DNA from: Xanthobacteraceae bacterium
GTDB lineage: Bacteria > Pseudomonadota > Alphaproteobacteria > Rhizobiales > Xanthobacteraceae
Assembly: GCA_028290465.1 (NCBI GenBank)
Contig: JAQGJU010000004.1
Location: forward strand, 1-64,000
Length of the DNA: 64,000 nt
Direction: 5' to 3'
The notes beneath the pieces were generated by a model. The model was not told the DNA's origin, did no database searches, and saw nothing but the letters and a program-made list of their open reading frames with translations. How positions within the stretch are numbered: position 1 is the first letter of the stretch; each line of letters opens with the position of its first letter. Shown here piece by piece: positions 53,439 to 62,386 of this stretch. The translations under genes and the position numbers were made by a program.

Positions 53439-54526
53439 GTGACACCCGTCAATGTGTCGGCGGGCATCACATCGTGCGCGGCATGCGACGCCAGCAGCGC
53501 GACCGCGGCGGCCGGTGCGCCATACGTCGCTGCGGCGCGTGCTTCGGGTGTGGCGTCGAACACCGTATCGAACGAGACATGATGGCGGCCGAGGCGCCGG
53601 GCGATGTCATGCGCGACCGTTTCGCCGATGCCGGCGACGACCAGTGGCGCGTCCGGCGGCAGCGCAGCCTGTGAGAGCACCAGCATGGCGGAATCCAGCA
53701 CGGTGCTGACCTGAGCTTCCGCGAACCAGCGCGCCAGCTCGAACCAGGCTTCATCGTTCGCGTCACCGGCATCGCGCCCGACGATGCGCGCCAGCCGTGC
53801 GCGCGAGGCCGGGATGGTCTTTTCCCGCCCGTCGGCGGTCGACATTTGGTCGGCGCCGTCCGGTAGCGTACCGAGAATGCGATGCACGTCCGCCATGGTG
53901 GCGAAATTTTCCCTAATCAATGGCGTCCACTGGCCGGCGAACGGCGCCCGCTCCGAGATCGCCATCAGGAAGCTGCGCACCATGCCGGTGTAGACGAGTT
54001 CGCCGTGTGCAAGACGTTCGGCGTCCGTATAGCCGCGCGCCGCAACGCTGCCGTTGCGGACAGGAACGAGATCGGTCGTGGTCGATCCGATATCGACGAA
54101 CAGCGCATCCGTGTGGGTGCGCGCCGCCATCGCCGCGCTGGCGTGCCAGTTGGCCGAGGCGATGTCCGCGACGTGCTGGCCGGCGCGATCCGCCGCGATA
54201 AAGCCGGCACGGCCGGCATAGAGCCTGATCGGGCCGAGTTCCTGTTCGGCGGCGGCGGCCAGGAGCGCGACGCCTTCGCTGCGCGACGTGAAGGTGTCGG
54301 CAAGCTCCCCGGTCATGGTGACGGCGTGCACATCCGCGTCGCCCATCGCGGCTTTCGCTTCCGCGAAAGCCTGCCCGAGCCGCTCCAGGCCATAGCGCAG
54401 CGGCGAGGCGACCTGCACGGCCGCGACGATCCGGCCGTTTTCGGCACGCGCGGCCTTGAGATGGGCGCCGCCGATGTCCCAGCCGATGACGACATGTGGA
54501 GTGCCGGGTTTGGCGGTGCCGTGCAT
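53435..54526 (-). CDS. H4MPT-linked C1 pathway protein, hydantoinase/ASKHA fold, MfnF-like
   Basis: The 363-residue protein has the ASKHA start VIGWDIGGAHLKAARAENG and a second nucleotide-binding stretch TDALFVDIGSTTTDLVPVRNGSV. TMTGELADTF and LVVAGIGETVAHDIARRLG also fit the 'H4MPT-linked C1 transfer pathway' family. Archaeal members include MfnF, which joins the furan and tyramine halves of methanofuran. A role in building the methanofuran-type cofactor used by Fhc is therefore likely. It diverges from the HisA-like gene (38 bp) and is coupled to the downstream sensor kinase. Confidence 0.85.
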   Translation of the reverse strand: MHGTAKPGTPHVVIGWDIGGAHLKAARAENGRIVAAVQVASPLRYGLERLGQAFAEAKAAMGDADVHAVTMTGELADTFTSRSEGVALLAAAAEQELGPIRLYAGRAGFIAADRAGQHVADIASANWHASAAMAARTHTDALFVDIGSTTTDLVPVRNGSVAARGYTDAERLAHGELVYTGMVRSFLMAISERAPFAGQWTPLIRENFATMADVHRILGTLPDGADQMSTADGREKTIPASRARLARIVGRDAGDANDEAWFELARWFAEAQVSTVLDSAMLVLSQAALPPDAPLVVAGIGETVAHDIARRLGRHHVSFDTVFDATPEARAAATYGAPAAAVALLASHAAHDVMPADTLTGVT

Positions 54527-54564
54527 TAGCGTATACCCGTTTCGGAACTGGCGGAGGCGCTGGC

Positions 54565-55284
54565 GTGCAGGTGATTCCGGTGATCGATCTCAAAGCGGGA
54601 ATCGTCGTTCATGCCCGCATGGGACAGCGCGACCGGTACCGGCCGATCGAAACCCCGTTGTCGGCGACCAGCGATCCGGTCGATGTAACGCGCGGACTGA
54701 TGTCGTTGTATCCGTTCAAGACGCTCTACGTGGCCGACCTCGACGCCATCGAACGCAACGGCGACAACCGCGCGGCGCTCGCGCGTGTGAAGGCGGCATT
54801 TCCCGGCCTCACGCTGTGGGTCGACAACGGCATCGGGTCGCTGAACGCCGCTGCGGACTTCATTGAAACCGAACTCGGCCATCTGGTCCTCGGTTCTGAG
54901 ACGCAGACCGGTCTCGATGTGGTGCGCCACTTTTCCAACGATCCGCGCGCGGTGCTGTCGCTCGATTTTCGTACGGACGCATTTCAAGGTCCGCCAGCGC
55001 TGCTGGTGGACCCGACGTGCTGGCCGCGCCGCGTGATCGCGATGACGCTGGCCCGGGTCGGTAGCGGCGCCGGCCCGGATCTCGAACGACTGCGCACGAT
55101 CCGCGACGCTGCCGCAAAAGACACGGCGACAAGTCGACAGGTCTACGCGGCCGGCGGCATCCGCGATGCCGCCGACCTTGCGACCCTCCAACAACTCGGC
55201 ATCGCGGGCGCGCTGGTCGCCTCGTGTCTGCATGACGGACGGCTGCGTGGCGAGGAGATTGCCAAGCTTCACATGCGTCCGTGA
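54565..55284 (+). CDS. HisA/HisF-related TIM-barrel protein of the H4MPT cluster
   Basis: From a GTG with GGAGG upstream, the 239-residue protein reads QVIPVIDLKAGIVVHARMGQRDRYRPI, similar to HisA openings. It then has LYVADLDAIERNG (HisA-like Asp), LWVDNGIGS, VLGSETQT, LSLDFRTDAFQG and QVYAAGGIRDAADLATLQQLGIAGALVASCLHDG, with two phosphate-binding loops. It is not expected to be the histidine enzyme, since it is alone among C1 genes. Homologues recur in methanofuran/H4MPT clusters, where a step in cofactor synthesis is assumed but unproven. Confidence 0.8.
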   Translation: MQVIPVIDLKAGIVVHARMGQRDRYRPIETPLSATSDPVDVTRGLMSLYPFKTLYVADLDAIERNGDNRAALARVKAAFPGLTLWVDNGIGSLNAAADFIETELGHLVLGSETQTGLDVVRHFSNDPRAVLSLDFRTDAFQGPPALLVDPTCWPRRVIAMTLARVGSGAGPDLERLRTIRDAAAKDTATSRQVYAAGGIRDAADLATLQQLGIAGALVASCLHDGRLRGEEIAKLHMRP

Positions 55285-55356
55285 GGCTTTCGCGCAACGA
55301 CCCACCCGGCGCCGCGCCGCCGCGCGGGGCCGTCCCATCATCGTCATGCGCTCGCG

Positions 55357-55866
55357 CTAGTTCGGCGCGAACGGATGCTTGGCTTGGTCGCGTTTCGCGA
55401 CGACCTCGGAAACCTTCGGTTCTCCGGCCACGGCGCGGGCAATGGCTTCCTTGGTGGCCGCGTAATTGTAATCCTGGATCTTCTTGTCATCGGCGGCGTC
55501 CCAGTGGATGAACACACCGACGCAGATAAACAGGTCGTCGGCTTCGTCCTGCGGGATCACGCCCTCGGCGACGCTGTCGGCCACGGCCTTCGCGACGCCA
55601 TGCTGCGCCGGGCCGAACATCTGCACCGCCTGCTTCGCGCCTTTGATGGTCACCTTGTTGAACATCACCGTCGCCGGCTTGCAGATTAGGTTCGGCGCGA
55701 TCACGGCGAGCAGCGACGTGAAGCCGTCCTTGTTGTTGGTCAGGGCGTGTGCGAACGCGGTTTCGGCGGCGCCGCCGCGTGGCCCGATCAGCAGATCGAT
55801 ATGGGCCACTTCGTTGCCGTCGCCGATCAGCGACTCTCCGACGCAAAGTTTGGTGATTTTCGCCAT
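55357..55866 (-). CDS. fae: formaldehyde-activating enzyme
   Basis: Fae condenses formaldehyde with H4MPT to methylene-H4MPT, both detoxifying it and feeding oxidation. The 169-residue protein is nearly canonical from end to end: [25 protein letters not shown] (with the conserved His22), [55 protein letters not shown] and [16 protein letters not shown] very strong ribosome-binding site (GGGAGGAG) precedes the ATG, consistent with high expression. It has its own 150-bp upstream region. Confidence 0.97.
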   Translation of the reverse strand: MAKITKLCVGESLIGDGNEVAHIDLLIGPRGGAAETAFAHALTNNKDGFTSLLAVIAPNLICKPATVMFNKVTIKGAKQAVQMFGPAQHGVAKAVADSVAEGVIPQDEADDLFICVGVFIHWDAADDKKIQDYNYAATKEAIARAVAGEPKVSEVVAKRDQAKHPFAPN

Positions 55867-55990
55867 AGCCGTCTCCTCCCGTGAAATATTAAGCCTGCAC
55901 GCTCCCGGGTCGGAAGCTTGAGGTTTCGGAAGTGGGCTATCCTTGTTGACAGCATCCAGACGCCAATGCGCCGGATCGGTTAGCCAGATA

Positions 55991-56010
55991 GCTGCGGTAG
56001 TTTCCGCAGC
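55991..56010 (-). promoter_or_regulatory. 7-bp hairpin between the CitG-like gene and fae
   Basis: A perfect stem GCTGCGG/CCGCAGC with a 6-nt loop lies 6 bp past the stop of the CitG-like gene and 125 bp upstream of fae. It may be a weak terminator for the cofactor operon or an operator in the fae promoter region. Confidence 0.4.
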
Positions 56011-56016
56011 CTCAAG

Positions 56017-56892
56017 TCAAGCACTGTTGCCGGCTGTCGGCAAGATGGTACGTAGTCGGTGCGCGAACAACGTCGCCACCGTCAGGTCGGCGCTAGTGCC
56101 CGGATTGAGCCGCCGCGCCTTGAGCGATGCATCCCACGTCAAAATATCTGCCAGAAGATGGGCGGGATGGGCTGCGACACGCAGGCGATCGTGAAATACG
56201 CGCGCGTTCTGAAGCACATCTTCGGCGACAGCCACGCCATATTTGCGGACAATATGGGAATCCGGGAACGTCGCGAGAAAGTTTAGATAAACCGCGAGCG
56301 TGGCCCATTTCGGTTCGCTATGGGCCAACAACGCGACGTCGAGCACCGGCAAGCCGACATCGAACACGTCGGCGAAGCCGCTCGCGTATTGTTGTGCAAT
56401 GCGGTCGCGGTCCGCCGCTGCCTGCATGGCTTCCAGCAATGTTCCGGTCGCGTGCGTCCGCACATCGTGGCGTTCGGCGCGTCCGAGCCCGGCCGGATTG
56501 GCCAGCGCGATGGCGCGGAACGCCAACTGCGCGTCCTCGATGTCCAGATCGTCGAGCACATGCGGCAACGCGGAGTGAAGATCGCTGGTGTGGGTTTCGG
56601 CCGCTACTTCGGTGGCCACGGCGAGCGGCGCGCACAGCAAAACGATACCCAGATTGGTGTTAGTGTTGACCGCCGCATATGTCGCCTCGATGGCGCCCAG
56701 GATGCGGGCGCCGACTCGGGAACCGGCGTGCGATAAAGGTTCCGCCGCGACTTCGGCGCTACGGATAAATGCTTCGGGCGTCAGTTCCCCGCCTGTCGCG
56801 AAGACGTGGACGTTGCCGGGTTTCGGCGCGTCGAGTTCATCCGTGCACGCGGTTCTGAACGCGGCGGCAATCCGCGCGGCAAGATCAATCAC
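56017..56892 (-). CDS. triphosphoribosyl-dephospho-CoA synthase-like (CitG/MdcB) protein of the H4MPT cluster
   Basis: From a GTG that overlaps the stop of the RimK-like gene (GTGA), the protein is 291 residues. It has CitG-family features: DELDAPKPGNVHVFATGGELTPEAFIRSAEVAAEPLSHAGSRVGARILGAIEAT, VNTNTNLGIVLLCAPL and DAQLAFRAIALANPAGLGRAERHDV. CitG enzymes attach a phosphoribosyl unit to a nucleotide cofactor. In methylotroph clusters this relative (Orf5-type) is needed for C1 metabolism, presumably for cofactor assembly. The exact reaction is not known. Confidence 0.85.
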   Translation of the reverse strand: MIDLAARIAAAFRTACTDELDAPKPGNVHVFATGGELTPEAFIRSAEVAAEPLSHAGSRVGARILGAIEATYAAVNTNTNLGIVLLCAPLAVATEVAAETHTSDLHSALPHVLDDLDIEDAQLAFRAIALANPAGLGRAERHDVRTHATGTLLEAMQAAADRDRIAQQYASGFADVFDVGLPVLDVALLAHSEPKWATLAVYLNFLATFPDSHIVRKYGVAVAEDVLQNARVFHDRLRVAAHPAHLLADILTWDASLKARRLNPGTSADLTVATLFAHRLRTILPTAGNSA

Positions 56893-57839
56893 GCCTGCGC
56901 CTCGCGAACTGTTCCGGCGCGCAGCACTTCGACCAGATCCCGGACCAGCACGGCCGCGATGCTGGCCGGCGTCACCTTCTGGAGGCCGGACCAAGCCGGC
57001 ATACTGTTGACCTCAATCACGGTGGCACGGCCTTGCGCATCGTGGATGATATCCACGCCTGCAAAGTTAGCACCGATCGCCGCCGTGGCTCGCAGGGCGA
57101 GATCTTTCATCTCGGCATCCGGAACCGCGAACACCGGACGGCCGCCCTGCTTGACGTTGGTGATCCACTGATCGGCGTGGCGCACCATCGCGGCCACGAC
57201 GCGGCCCTGCGACACCAGCAGACGAAAATCGCGATAGCCGTCACGCTCGATGCCGACATAGCGTTGCAGATAGTACACGCCGGCTGCTTCCGCCGGTGCC
57301 GGCAGGTCGTTCTCGCCATGGATCAGCCGCAGGCCACGGCCCTGCGAGCCAAACAGCGGCTTGAACACCAGCGAACCCGCGGGCGTTTCGCGCCGCACGA
57401 TGGCCTTGGCGACATCGAGCGCTTCCACCGCCCAGGTTTCCGGCGTCGCGATGCCGGCACGGGCCAGCACGAAACTGGTCATCGATTTGTCGACGCAGCG
57501 CTCGATGGCGCGCGCGTCGTTCCACACCGGAACGCCCAACTCACGCAATGCATGCAGGATGCCGAGCCGCAAGGTGACGGCTTGAAAGCTGCCGCCCGCC
57601 ATCGACCGGACCATGACGGCATCCGGCAGTGCGTCGCCGAAGCCCGCGATGGTCAGGCCGAATGGTGTGGATGTTGCAATGCCGCATGACGATAAATTGA
57701 CCGGCACCGCGCGCACGCGATGCTTGGCGAACGCCTCGATGAGTTTCCGCGCATGCCAATCGACCCGGTCGACGACCAGCGCGATACGCAATTTCGGTAG
57801 TGTCGGCAGTGGCGCGTTGGCTTCAAGCGAATGAGGCAT
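56889..57839 (-). CDS. RimK-like ATP-grasp ligase of the H4MPT cluster
   Basis: The 316-residue protein has an ATP-grasp core: SLVFKPLFGSQGRGLRLI (ATP-binding loop), VYYLQRYVGIERDGYRDFRLLVSQGRVVAAMVRHADQWITNVKQGGRPVFAV and GVDIIHDAQGRATVIEVNSMPAWSGLQKV (metal-binding Glu/Asn). RimK-type enzymes add glutamate by acyl-phosphate chemistry. The archaeal MptN homologue glutamylates H4MPT, so a side-chain ligation on H4MPT or methylofuran is likely. It overlaps mch upstream by 17 bp and the CitG-like gene downstream by 4 bp. Confidence 0.85.
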   Translation of the reverse strand: MPHSLEANAPLPTLPKLRIALVVDRVDWHARKLIEAFAKHRVRAVPVNLSSCGIATSTPFGLTIAGFGDALPDAVMVRSMAGGSFQAVTLRLGILHALRELGVPVWNDARAIERCVDKSMTSFVLARAGIATPETWAVEALDVAKAIVRRETPAGSLVFKPLFGSQGRGLRLIHGENDLPAPAEAAGVYYLQRYVGIERDGYRDFRLLVSQGRVVAAMVRHADQWITNVKQGGRPVFAVPDAEMKDLALRATAAIGANFAGVDIIHDAQGRATVIEVNSMPAWSGLQKVTPASIAAVLVRDLVEVLRAGTVREAQA

Positions 57840-58824
57840 CGAGCAGACTCGGATTGATCTGGCCGCGATGCACCGTCTCGCCGGTCTCCAGCGCGGTTAT
57901 CGTCACCTGTGCCGGACTGAACAGCATCGGATCGATGGCGTAGAAGTCGCCCTTGAAATGCCGGAACACCTCGGCGAATGGCCGGCCGTAGTCGCGCGAG
58001 CGCTCGCTCGGCAATTGATCGGCCAGCGCGCGCGCGTCTTCGACAGGGCCGCTGACGAACAGATGCACTTGCCCGGCATAGATGATCGCATCATTGGTGC
58101 GGCCCATCGCGGCGACGAAGTCCGGGTGCGGCGGCGGCAGCGGTGCCGTGCCCATGCCGTCGAGGATACGCTCCAGCGGGAATTTCAATTCGTGCGCTTT
58201 GTGCAGCGCGACCTCGAGGACGCGCGCGGCGATCTGCACGCTGCCGGCCAGACTCTGGGTCGGCGCGTACAGGATGGTCAAATGCTCGGGCGAGACGCCG
58301 CATTCCTGCGCCACCTTGGCGACGAGTGCGGTTGGCGGCGGACGGGCGCTTTCCAGCACCAGCGTCGCGCTGGTCGTGCTGTCCGCATAGGCGAGATGGG
58401 CGAACGCAGGATTCTCGAACAACGGCTCGCCGCGCGCCAGCGCCCGCGCCGGGCCGGAGCCGAGCGCCATGAACGCATCCCGGCCTTCGCCGTCAGAAAG
58501 GCGCCATCCGGCATATTGGCTGGCCAGGCACGCGATCACCGGATCGGACGAGCGCACCGCCACCGACCACGGCCATCGCGGCACGGTCGCATTCGGGATA
58601 AGGCTCACCACGCCGAGCCCGCCCATGCAGACCTCGGCCATGCGAAGGCCGGCCGCGATACCGCCGACATGCTCGGCGCCGGCATCGATCAGAGTTTCGC
58701 CGAGTTCGCCGCGCGCGATGCCGATGCGCAGTTCCAGCGCTTCGGCCTTCATGCGTTCGACCAGCGCCGCCGCGCGTTCGTTGATACTGTTTGCCGTGCT
58801 GGTGATCGGGCTTGATTGGCTCAT
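57823..58824 (-). CDS. mch: methenyl-H4MPT cyclohydrolase
   Basis: Mch interconverts methenyl-H4MPT and 5-formyl-H4MPT. The 333-residue protein has SINERAAALVERM, GIARGELGETLIDAGAEHVGGIAAGLRMAEVCMGGLG, PWSVAVRSSDPVIACLASQYAGW, MALGSGPARALA, VSPEHLTILYAPTQSLAGSVQIAARVLEVALHKAHEL and FYAIDPMLFSPAQVTITALETGE, all standard for the family. The ATG at 58824 is set by homology and overlaps the preceding ATP-grasp stop (ATGA). Confidence 0.96.
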   Translation of the reverse strand: MSQSSPITSTANSINERAAALVERMKAEALELRIGIARGELGETLIDAGAEHVGGIAAGLRMAEVCMGGLGVVSLIPNATVPRWPWSVAVRSSDPVIACLASQYAGWRLSDGEGRDAFMALGSGPARALARGEPLFENPAFAHLAYADSTTSATLVLESARPPPTALVAKVAQECGVSPEHLTILYAPTQSLAGSVQIAARVLEVALHKAHELKFPLERILDGMGTAPLPPPHPDFVAAMGRTNDAIIYAGQVHLFVSGPVEDARALADQLPSERSRDYGRPFAEVFRHFKGDFYAIDPMLFSPAQVTITALETGETVHRGQINPSLLDASFA

Positions 58825-59963
58825 GATCGCCACTCCCGCGCCGCCGCCACGATCGCGTCGACGCGTTCCAGCGCACGGGCCTTGGCCTGCGCGGATGTCG
58901 GTGCCATCGCGAATACCGTGCACAGCGGGTAGCCGGCCGGCACCGATGTTCCGGCACGTGGCCGGTCGGCGGTCCAGTCCGGCCAGTCGTGCGCCGGCAC
59001 ATAGGCGATGTCGTGATCGGCATAGACCAGCGCGGATGCGTGTGCACCGGTTAGCGCGGGAAGATTGGCAGGCAGGGTGCCGCGGCAGGCGGCGACATGC
59101 AACGCGAACAGAGAATTGTGTCGTGCGTCGCCAGCCTCGGTCGAATCGAAGATATCCAGCGTCGCGCCGGGACGCGGATTGACCTCCAACATCCAGTGTC
59201 GGTCATCGACAAGAAAATCCACGCTGTTCAGGCCGACCAGCGGCACTTTCGTCATCAGGCGGGCAACGCAAATAGCGATGTCGCTCTCGCAGCCCGGCGC
59301 GACGATGGCCGGTCGCACCGCGCCACCGTAACGGAACGGTTTGCCGCGCGTCGGCGTCGCCCATTGTGTGCTCAGGCCCAGCAGCATCGCGTTTCGGCCA
59401 TCGGCAAGGATCAGCGCCGAGACCGGCACGCCCTCGACACGGTGCTGGAAGTACTGCGAGGCGCTACGGCCATCATTCGGCGTCGCCGGCCGGACATGGC
59501 CGCCGCCGGAGCCGCCACAGCGCTTGACCAGCCAGTGTGTCGGGTCATCCGGCGGCGTGTCGGATGTCTCGGGATGCAGAATACCACCGGCCTCGCACAG
59601 TTCCGAGAAGCACTGCGGATCTTTCAGCAGCGCCACGGTGTCCGGCGTATTGCCCAGCAGCCGCCAGCGTCGGCCAAGGGCGGCGAGCACGCCCGTGCGA
59701 TCCTCGAACCCGGTGCCGTAAACGACGCCGATCGGCGGCTGGGTGCTGGAGGCGCCCAGCATCTCGCATGCAGTCATCAGCGCGGCTTCGTTCATGCCGT
59801 GCGACAGTGGAAGATCGAGAGTCACATGTTGCTGCGCGATCGCGAGCGTATCCGCGTCGCCAAAGAAATCGGCGACTAAAGGCGCATAGCCGCCTCGACG
59901 GGCGGAGGCGGCGAGAGCGCGGCCGGACACCGCGGCGATCAGCACGGCGTTCTCCCTATCCAT
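58821..59963 (-). CDS. ATP-grasp protein of the H4MPT cluster (Orf17-type)
   Basis: The 380-residue protein has an ATP-grasp arrangement: HWLVKRCGGSGGGHV (glycine-rich ATP loop), YFQHRVEGVPVSALILADG, LVGLNSVDFLVDDRHWMLEVNPRPGATLDIFD (metal-binding EVNPRPG). The N-terminal ~130 residues form a pre-ATP-grasp domain. Archaeal MfnD (tyramine-glutamate ligase) is an ATP-grasp enzyme of methanofuran synthesis. This gene may do a comparable ligation, but direct orthology is not shown. It overlaps mtdB upstream by 8 bp and mch downstream by 4 bp. Confidence 0.82.
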   Translation of the reverse strand: MDRENAVLIAAVSGRALAASARRGGYAPLVADFFGDADTLAIAQQHVTLDLPLSHGMNEAALMTACEMLGASSTQPPIGVVYGTGFEDRTGVLAALGRRWRLLGNTPDTVALLKDPQCFSELCEAGGILHPETSDTPPDDPTHWLVKRCGGSGGGHVRPATPNDGRSASQYFQHRVEGVPVSALILADGRNAMLLGLSTQWATPTRGKPFRYGGAVRPAIVAPGCESDIAICVARLMTKVPLVGLNSVDFLVDDRHWMLEVNPRPGATLDIFDSTEAGDARHNSLFALHVAACRGTLPANLPALTGAHASALVYADHDIAYVPAHDWPDWTADRPRAGTSVPAGYPLCTVFAMAPTSAQAKARALERVDAIVAAAREWRS

Positions 59964-60852
59964 TGAGCTCGCGGGCGAGCGCGAAGGCGTCGCGGAAATC
60001 GAAGCTGACCGGCTTCGTGGCCGCGATCATTTTCTGGAACAGGCCGAACTCGGTCTTGTACTTGATGTTGCCGATGGCGAGCGGGCCGATGCCGAGCGTG
60101 CCGTGCGCCGTCAGTTCGCTGCCATTGGCATTCATCTCCAACCCTTCGACGCCGGTCGGCGGCACCGCGTTGACGTCGGCCACGACCAGCAGAGTTGTCG
60201 CCGCCCCAAGTTGGGCGCGCGACAGGATCTGCACGCCGGCTCGTCCGGCACACAGTGCGACTTCCGTTTCGGACAAAATCTTGGTTTTCTTCGCATCGTC
60301 GCTGCCATCGGTGACATTCACGTCGATCTCGAAACGCTTTTTTATTTCCTGCGCGCTGTCGCCGACGCGTTTGACGCCGTCATGGCCGACCAGCGTAAGC
60401 TTGGCCCCTTCCAGCGCCGCAATGACGGCGGCCGAAAAGCCGACCACGCCGGTCGCGCCGAAAACAGCTATCTTCAGACCTTTCAGGTCACGGTTTTTTT
60501 TGGTCTTCAGGGTGTGCTCGACGCAGGCCGCCATCGCGGCCGCCGTGGTGAATGAGCCCGCCGGGTCGGCGAAAAAAGAGATCGCGAACGGCGGCACCAA
60601 CGCCTTCTTGGCAGCGGCCAGCATGTCGAGCGCCTGGATCGCATTCTTGCCGCCAAAGAACATGCCGGTCTTCACGCCCATCTTCGGCGCGCGGGAAAAG
60701 ATCGCGTCCTGAACGAGGCCCGTCACTTCTTCGAGCGTCGCGTTCGGATAGGTCAGCGTCGCGTCATAGCCGGCATCGAGCGCCATGTTGACGTCGAACG
60801 GGCTCATGTGCTTTTGCGGCGTGACCATGTGAAGAATGTGCTTGTCCGCCAT
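59956..60852 (-). CDS. mtdB: NAD(P)-dependent methylene-H4MPT dehydrogenase
   Basis: MtdB oxidises methylene-H4MPT to methenyl-H4MPT with NAD+ or NADP+. The 298-residue protein begins MADKHILHMVTPQKHMSPFDVNMALDAGYD. It has KTGMFFGGKNAIQALDMLAAAKKALVPPFAISFFADPAGSFTTAAAMAACVE, the Rossmann motif KIAVFGATGVVGFSAAVIAALEGAKLTLVG, and LLVVADVNAVPPTGVEGLEM. It aligns by eye with MtdB rather than MtdA because of the DPAGSFTTAAAMAACVE block. The ATG at 60852 has GGGAGA upstream. Confidence 0.94.
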   Translation of the reverse strand: MADKHILHMVTPQKHMSPFDVNMALDAGYDATLTYPNATLEEVTGLVQDAIFSRAPKMGVKTGMFFGGKNAIQALDMLAAAKKALVPPFAISFFADPAGSFTTAAAMAACVEHTLKTKKNRDLKGLKIAVFGATGVVGFSAAVIAALEGAKLTLVGHDGVKRVGDSAQEIKKRFEIDVNVTDGSDDAKKTKILSETEVALCAGRAGVQILSRAQLGAATTLLVVADVNAVPPTGVEGLEMNANGSELTAHGTLGIGPLAIGNIKYKTEFGLFQKMIAATKPVSFDFRDAFALARELNG

Positions 60853-60867
60853 CAATGTCTCCCGCGA

Positions 60868-61866
60868 TTACGCCGTGTGCGCATTCTCGGCCGCATGAAC
60901 GCTGATCTCGGCGCCGCGATTGAGCGCGGTGCAAATCCGAAAGTCCAGACCCTGACAGTCCGGATGCGCACGCACCGGCGTCAACAGACGGCTGGCTTCC
61001 TGCGCCGACGGCGCGAACGCAAAGCCGGTCGGACCCCACGAGCTTTGTCCGATACCGAACGCGCCGGCGCGGTCGAGCAGGTTGAGCGCGGCCGTCACTG
61101 TGGGGCTTGTGAAGCGATGGCCGCCTTGGGCAGGCGCGAAATAGTCGCCGAGCCGCGCCTGCATTTGCTTGATGGCGGAACCGAAGTTCACAATGTCGTG
61201 TTCCGCCAGGCTTGGCAGCGCCTGCATCAGCACAAGGCGACACAGATGCGCGGCTTGTTCGGCCGAGAATGGCGGCAGGGCGACAAAGACATTTTCCTCT
61301 TCAGGACCGTGCACGCCGGTTCGCTTTGGGTCGAGCACCAGCAGCACACGCCAGCTTTCCGGTACGGCAAGGCGCGCGACGATCGGCGCCGCCTGTGTGC
61401 TCGCGCCGCGTCCACCATCGACCACGAGTCCACCTTGATTGAACAGACCGATGCCCACGCCGGAGCGCGCGCCGCGCCCGAGTCGCACCGCGTCGCCGCG
61501 TACATCGATCGGTATGTCGTGTAGTCGGCGCACGGCCGTCGCGATAGCTAATGCGAGTTGCGTGCCGGATCCGAGTCCGGCATGCGCCGGAACCGCTTCG
61601 TCCACGGTCAACCGATGGAAATCGGGAAGACCCAGATGCCGTTGCATGATGTCGAGATAGCGTTCCGCGCGCGCGCTGTTCGGACCATCGACTTGCGCGC
61701 GCTCCGCTTTTGCGAGCGTGATCGTCGTTCGTAATCCGCCGATCGCGATGCCGAGACTGCCGAAGCGCCGGCCTAGGTCGCCGTTGAAATCGAGAAAGCC
61801 GAGATGCAAGCGTGCGGGAACGCTGACGGTGATGCCGGCCGCAATGGGTGCTGGCGCCTTGGTCAC
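60868..61866 (-). CDS. mptG: beta-ribofuranosylaminobenzene 5'-phosphate synthase
   Basis: RFAP synthase condenses 4-hydroxybenzoate or 4-aminobenzoate with PRPP, the committed step of H4MPT synthesis. The 332-residue GHMP-kinase-fold protein reads VSVPARLHLGFLDFNGDLGRRFGSLGIAI, EAVPAHAGLGSGTQLALAIATAV (GLGSGTQ), GRGARSGVGIGLFNQGGLVVDGGRG and GIGQSSWGPTGFAF. The start is GTG with GGGAGA upstream. It is the first gene of the minus-strand cofactor/C1 operon and diverges from the pterin dehydratase gene across 129 bp. Confidence 0.93.
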   Translation of the reverse strand: MTKAPAPIAAGITVSVPARLHLGFLDFNGDLGRRFGSLGIAIGGLRTTITLAKAERAQVDGPNSARAERYLDIMQRHLGLPDFHRLTVDEAVPAHAGLGSGTQLALAIATAVRRLHDIPIDVRGDAVRLGRGARSGVGIGLFNQGGLVVDGGRGASTQAAPIVARLAVPESWRVLLVLDPKRTGVHGPEEENVFVALPPFSAEQAAHLCRLVLMQALPSLAEHDIVNFGSAIKQMQARLGDYFAPAQGGHRFTSPTVTAALNLLDRAGAFGIGQSSWGPTGFAFAPSAQEASRLLTPVRAHPDCQGLDFRICTALNRGAEISVHAAENAHTA

Positions 61867-61995
61867 CGCACGTTTCTCCCGCGGCTTTTACTTGATTTTC
61901 CAAAATCAAATACCGGTTTACAGTGCAGCAGCCGTCATGGAATGGCAACCGGGGTTCGGACGGCACTATTTTTTGTTCAATAAAGGCCGCGCATC

Positions 61996-62376
61996 ATGAG
62001 CGAACAGAGCAAAGAACGGACGTATTCGGATGAAGAAATCGAGGCGCGTCTCAAGAGCGAGCTGCCGCATTGGCGACTGGAAGGCGGCTGGATTCGCCGC
62101 AAATATCGCACCAACAGCTGGAAGGGAACGCTGATGGTCATCAACACCGTCGGCCATCTGGCTGAGGCTGCGTGGCACCATCCGGACCTCACGGCGTCCT
62201 ATGCGTGGGTCGAGGTGCGGCTGCAGAACCACGCGGCCAAGGGCATCACCGATAAGGATTTCGAATTGGCCAGGAAGATCGAAGACGTGGTGCATTGGCA
62301 GCCCGGCAAGGAAGCCAGCGCGCTGGAAGGCACGCCGGGTGGCGACGCGCGCTTCGCCTATGTGAAGTACGACTAG
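61996..62376 (+). CDS. pterin-4a-carbinolamine dehydratase-like protein
   Basis: The 126-residue protein has the family core IEARLKSELPHWRLEGGWIRRKYRT, HLAEAAWHHPDLTASYAWVEVRLQNHAAKGITDKDFELARKIE, where the [E/H]-x3-H-H-P-x3 motif holds the active-site His pair. Classical members dehydrate 4a-hydroxytetrahydrobiopterin. No aromatic hydroxylase lies here, and homologues are regular residents of H4MPT clusters, so a pterin-related step or chaperone role in H4MPT metabolism is more likely. It begins the plus-strand run that continues with fhcB and fhcA. Confidence 0.88.
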   Translation: MSEQSKERTYSDEEIEARLKSELPHWRLEGGWIRRKYRTNSWKGTLMVINTVGHLAEAAWHHPDLTASYAWVEVRLQNHAAKGITDKDFELARKIEDVVHWQPGKEASALEGTPGGDARFAYVKYD

Positions 62377-62386
62377 CCTATTGTTG

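Noticed and set aside
54565-55284. Assignment of the HisA-like barrel as the histidine-pathway isomerase hisA
   Set aside because: No other his genes are present, and the gene sits inside the C1 cofactor cluster, where HisA-related paralogues are typical.
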